DNA of 64,000 bases from Datura wrightii (lineage: Eukaryota > Streptophyta > Magnoliopsida > Solanales > Solanaceae): NCBI GenBank assembly GCA_035772735.1, contig JASDFA010000002.1:3844001-3908000 (forward strand). Reading direction: 5' to 3'. Shown here in pieces: positions 59,946 to 64,000 of this stretch; the stretch's first letter is position 1, and the number at the start of each line of letters is the position of its first letter. Made by a program: the position numbers and the translations under genes. The notes below the pieces were generated by a model. That model searched no databases and was not told the origin of the DNA. It saw only the letters and a list, made by a program, of their open reading frames with translations.

Positions 59946-60519
59946 GCATAACTTAACATATAATAGTAGATTACTTGCAATTTATGATAGTTAATCCATC
60001 AATATTCATTAAATATAAAGTCAGACGTAATTATATTTTAAGTAATTTGATAATATAAATATCTTTTAAATTATTAATGTATATAAACTTAAACTCTCGA
60101 AGAGAAATGTTTTTTTATAAGGTGGGATACGTTTAGTGATAAAATAGAGAAAATCCTAAAATTAAACAGAATTAAAATTACACTTTGTCATATATTGATT
60201 TAGGACTAAAAGTCTCCAATTTTTATTAGCACAAACTAAAATCCTCTCTGTTTAGTGTCATATATGATGAATTAAAATACATTTTGTGGCTTGTCCAATA
60301 CATTAGCGGTGTTTTAAAAAGAGAGAGCGTAAAATAAAACGTTTTACTTGATATCAGGTGAGACATAAACCTCAAAACATAGGTCGTAAGTCCCCCCATA
60401 AATATTCTTTTAACTTAATTTAACTTATTAGTTCGCTAATTGACTTGTTAACGTTCTTTTTCCCAAATAAATAAATAATAATTAACTTTTGAACTCTTAA
60501 TTAGATTTGATTCAATTAC

Positions 60520-60610
60520 ACCGGCATGAATCGTGGTGAGATGATTGGACTCTCCTTTATTTTTTTTTATCGAAGATTTTGAGTTCAAATCCTAAAATAG
60601 AAAATTTTTT
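60520..60610 (+). mobile_element. tRNA-derived SINE fragment
   Basis: cgtggtgagatgattggact (A-box-like) and gagttcaaatcctaaa (B-box-like), followed by A-rich sequence. Confidence 0.5.
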
Positions 60611-60619
60611 ATTAAAAAT

Positions 60620-62569
60620 ATTGCCCCAATTCCCAAATACACTCTGCAAACGTGCAATTTTAATTAGTCGGGATCCAACGTGGGTTTTTCATACATCTGG
60701 TGGGAACCAAAGCATACATCGGGTTGAATGAGGATCCGGCCCAATGACCCGAACCCGACTTCTTTCCTACATGGATCCTTTTTTTCTTTTCACTTTCCTT
60801 CTCTATTTTCAATTTCCTGCTCCGATAATTTGTAAGATCCGAGAAAAAAAAATTGGACGCTTGAATGGGAGCTCTGCAACTTGTGAACAAAAGGGATTCA
60901 TCCGGGTTTTTTTTCGCCTCTCTCGCAGCATAGAGATACTAATCGAAACTGAAGGTTCCAAAAAAAAAATCTATTTTTTTTCTTTCTATTTGTATATCAA
61001 ATTTGTGCTTGTTGCAATTTGAATTATTGGGAATTTGGGGAACTTGCTGAATGCATATGGAAGGAGAATCAGATTCTTGAAAAGCTTTTACTTTTACTTT
61101 TATTAGCCTATTGTCGAATTAATTTCAATATTTTTCAAGAATATCTCTATATTTATCTCTGTGTATGCGTGTATAAATCGAAGTATGAAGAATCGAAATA
61201 TCTTCTTATTGTGATAAGCCATTATGCGCACTGGTGTGATTGACTGCGAGCTGAGAATTGGAGAATTTTAAAATTTAGACCGGAAAAGGTTTTAGATATT
61301 AAGTTCTTCAGTTTTTTATAGTACGGATTTTCTGAGTGACAACTGTGAAATGTTCTTTGCTATTTTTATCTGAGTTCCTATAGATATTTATAAAGCTAAA
61401 ACATGTGAAAGGATCCAACTTTATTTACTTTCATATTCTTATCAAATTAAATTGATCATGATCCTTTCTTTTGTTGCCCAATTGATTTTTTGCTTTCTGG
61501 ATATGGAATATTTGTTCCTTTACGGAGATTGAGAACATATTAGTTTGTTCCTGGGGATGCGTCCCTTTCCCGATTCTGTGGGATGGCGGGAATGCTTCGT
61601 GCACTGGTTTGCCCCTTATCAGTTTGCCATGTCGTCATTTTCTTTGTTCAATCTGTACTTTGCATGTGGGTGACCTTTTGCTATCTGGCTTGAGTTAGAC
61701 AGCGGAGAAGGATCTTATGCTAGGGTGACCATCCATTCTATCTAGTACTAGGGGTACTAGAGTAGAGACAATCACAATTTATTTCTAGCCTAATAATAGG
61801 CCTTGATTTACGTAAAAAAGATATACCCAGTTCTTATTTGTTCACACTAAATTAAAGCATGAAATTCAGTTCGAGAAGAAAGGACTGGGGGAGAAGTATG
61901 ATTTAATTAGTTGCATAACCTCATTTTCTAGTGCTTGTTTCTATCCCTAAAGCTCATAATTCACTGCTTACAAGGTTGATGCAACTTATAGAGGTGAGTG
62001 TATAGTGAAAGAAAGGAAGCTAATAAAGAATTAGCATTGGTAGGACGAGGTGAAATCTTCAGCCCAGGAGGATGTAGTACTAAATATGTATCATTGGTTC
62101 CTTTTCAAAAATAATATGTATCATTGATTTTATTTTGAACTTGTATGCCAGCTGCGATTTTGAGTTTTCTGGTAAATGTGCACTGATATAAGTTTTTTAA
62201 TAGGCTTTGTTGGGAAGCTGGCATCTAAAGAAATCAAGGAAAGTGTCTATATTCTATGTTCACTTGCTCAAGGAATTCCTTAATTGTGTTTACTTGGCAT
62301 GTTTTACCATTCCTCAACAAAAGCCCCAATTTGTTTTGGCCTTGTTTGAGGCCTTTAGATAAAGTTTTGTAATTTTTCCATTTGGAAAAAAGAAAAAGAA
62401 ATCACTAAGAACGTCATTTGGTTATTGAGTTAATGGGTGCAACATGTAACATTTTGTTACTTTTGTCAGTATTATGTATTCATCACACGGTCATCCCTTC
62501 TATCTCTATGTCAAACAGCTATATGAGCAAATAAAGTATGAGGTAGCTGGGAATTGACATAGCAAATTT
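60620..62569 (+). other. 5' region of the TRF-like gene, probable UTR exon and intron
   Basis: CT-rich sequence at 60745-60830 and 60900-61000 looks like a plant leader. No coding exon could be tied to the gene here. An acceptor-like tcaaacag is at about 62510-62517. Contains an Au SINE tail at 61553-61612 (ttcccgattctgtgggat, gggaatgcttcgtgcactgg). Reading frames at 60744 and 61019 are not convincing. Confidence 0.4.
61553..61612 (+). mobile_element. Au SINE 3' tail
   Basis: gcgggaatgcttcgtgcact followed by ggtttgcccctt is the conserved 3' end of Au SINEs. Confidence 0.65.
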
Positions 62570-64000
62570 ATGGTATCTGAAGAACTGCAACAGTCTTTCA
62601 TGGCTACCAAGCTTTCATGTACATCATCTCTGCCCTGGATTTGGGTGATTGAAGCACTGGCTAGTTTCAGTCAAATAGACACATCTTTACTCATCAGTAT
62701 GTGTGAAGTTACAATTGCTTTATTTTGTGGAAGCTGCTGTTGAATTGTGGGCATCAAAATTTTGACTTTAATAGTTCATGCATAACAGATTTGATTAAGA
62801 GGACTCCTGAAATTTCTGATGATCTGGGGAGAAATGCAAGGGAAATGGTTTCCTTGAGAGTTTTGGAGAGCTTATTTGTTCAGAAAACAAATGATGTCGC
62901 TTCAGTTCCAGGTGACAAAATTGAACTTGATCCGTCGAGGGGCTGCGAAGAGGTCCTTCGCTGCATATTGTTGGAGGTAATTAGTTCCGTCTTTTACTTA
63001 TCTACAGTGGATATTTGATTCAGTTATTTGAAAGCTCTAAGCAAGGGACCCATTTACAAGGGAAATGGTCTCCTTGAGACTTGAGATTTTTAAATACTTC
63101 TGTTTTACACATTCTTAATTGTGTTTTTGCATGTAAATATTACTTAGGTGTCTGCATCAGATCTAAAAACAGCTACGCCAGATATGTTAAAGTGGGATGT
63201 TCAGTCATTCATTATGAAAAAGAGATCCCTCTTGCCAAAGTGTCTTTTGCAACAAGTAAGCTTAGATTTAATAATCTTTTGAATTTGATAAGTTGGAACA
63301 TATAGAAAATATTCTGTCTGATTCTATGGAATTTGTTTTATTTTCTGTTGATAAGCAGCTTAAAGATGCCATTGTGAAACCAACGAATCCTTTTTCCACT
63401 TCCTTGAAAGAAAGAAGTGGATTGGAGTTGGGGAATCACTCGAGAGACAGTGTTACTGCTGATGCTGTTGATTCTGATGGCTCTAAGCAGGGACATGAAG
63501 TAGGAGGTGAGGATACCCAATTTGCTGCACCAACTGGGAACTTGGATACTTTTACCCAGGGCAACAAGAATAGCCAGCAAGAAAATCAGCCTGGAAGCCC
63601 TTTGGTGCCTGCTAAGAGGAGTTTTAATGCCCCTACTGCTTATGAAATAGAAGTCAATGAAACTAAAGCCATATCAGAGAACAGTTCTGATCCTTGTGCA
63701 AAGGCCGCCAAGAAGTTTAAGCAGGATGTTGTTAGTCCCATTCAGAACATTGTTCCTGATTTGGTATCGCCTCAAAGAGATGGAGTGCCAGCAGAATCAT
63801 GTGGAGGAAGTCAATCAATTGTTCGAAAAGGGAACTCAGAAGATGAAGCTCAAGTTGGTACCCTAGAAGCAAATGGATGCCTGAAAGATGTTAGCGCTGA
63901 GCATGCTGCATCGGGAAGTGTTCTATGTGACCGTGACTCTAATATCAATGATCTCTTGCCTCAAAGAATGAGTATAAACAAAAAGTTCCAAAATATTGGA
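62570..64000 (+). CDS. TRF-like (TRFL-type) protein, N-terminal exons, gene continues past the window
   Basis: Four spliced coding exons: 62570-62696, 62789-62976, 63148-63255, 63359-64000 (open at the edge). All introns are GT-AG (gtatgt/taacag, gtaatt/ttacttag, gtaagc/ataagcag) and phases match. The joined protein starts MVSEELQQSFMATKLSC after an upstream in-frame TGA, then WIWVIEALASFSQIDTSLL joined to INLIKRTPEISDDLGRNARE, VSLRVLESLF, DMLKWDVQSFIMKKRSLLPK, then a long hydrophilic region. 361 residues are visible. The helical N-terminus and the W-D-x-x-x-F-I-x-x-KR-x-x-x-P element recall plant TRF-like proteins, which carry a telobox-binding Myb domain near the C-terminus; that domain would lie outside. 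The gene structure is firm, the family name less so. Confidence 0.7.

Noticed and set aside
61019..61243. Open frame of 74 codons upstream of the TRF-like gene
   Set aside because: Hydrophobic runs come from T-rich intron-like sequence, and it cannot be joined in phase to the first coding exon with confidence.
1..64000. A novel multi-gene system such as a biosynthetic or defence cluster
   Set aside because: The genes present are unrelated single-copy plant families separated by transposons; nothing suggests they act together.

Overview
The window is nuclear DNA of a dicot plant, almost certainly from the nightshade family (Solanaceae). It is AT-rich, its genes have introns, and it carries repeat families I associate with Solanaceae: SINEs of the TS and Au types, short foldback MITEs, CACTA elements and chromovirus-type LTR retrotransposons. 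The genus cannot be fixed by eye.

Five genes look intact or nearly so, all on the + strand: (1) a DYW-type pentatricopeptide repeat (PPR) protein, 29463-31483, two exons; (2) a group-4 remorin, 36099-39278, two exons with a 2.4 kb intron full of repeat debris; (3) a SIAMESE-related CDK inhibitor, 44853-45110; (4) an ankyrin plus tandem CCCH zinc-finger protein, 51888-54047, with a 5' UTR exon near 49.75-50.02 kb and a 1.86 kb leader intron; (5) the first four coding exons of a larger gene, 62570 to the window end, that resembles plant TRF-like proteins. A small hydrophobic protein at 59116-59346 is a likely sixth gene.

The first 28.5 kb is mostly transposons. 1-2.3 kb is the broken 5' part of a Mutator-like element on the - strand. 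2.5-3.2 kb is a ~130 bp minisatellite. 4.04-4.32 kb is a Stowaway-like MITE. 5657-8479 is a CACTA element inside an older MITE. 9136-10410 is a non-autonomous Helitron on the - strand, followed by a 477 bp tandem duplication that includes the Helitron tip. 12.1-28.3 kb is a dead L1-type LINE split by a 9.1 kb Ty3/gypsy chromovirus (17901-27011, - strand). The gypsy element has two LTRs, an initiator-tRNA-Met primer site, a polypurine tract and a 5 bp target duplication differing by one base. Transposase and polymerase reading frames here carry stops and frameshifts.

Between the genes lie SINE fragments, a Ty1/copia fragment (35.07-35.27 kb), a probable copia LTR (to 43240), an RTE-type LINE tail (58.43-58.70 kb), local duplications and several MITEs. 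The genes are unrelated housekeeping or regulatory loci with no shared pathway; no operon-like or defence-system arrangement is present. The points most worth a second look are the CCCH gene's uORF that is completed only by splicing, the missing ATG of the PPR gene, the Helitron with its duplicated tip, and the spliced TRF-like gene model.
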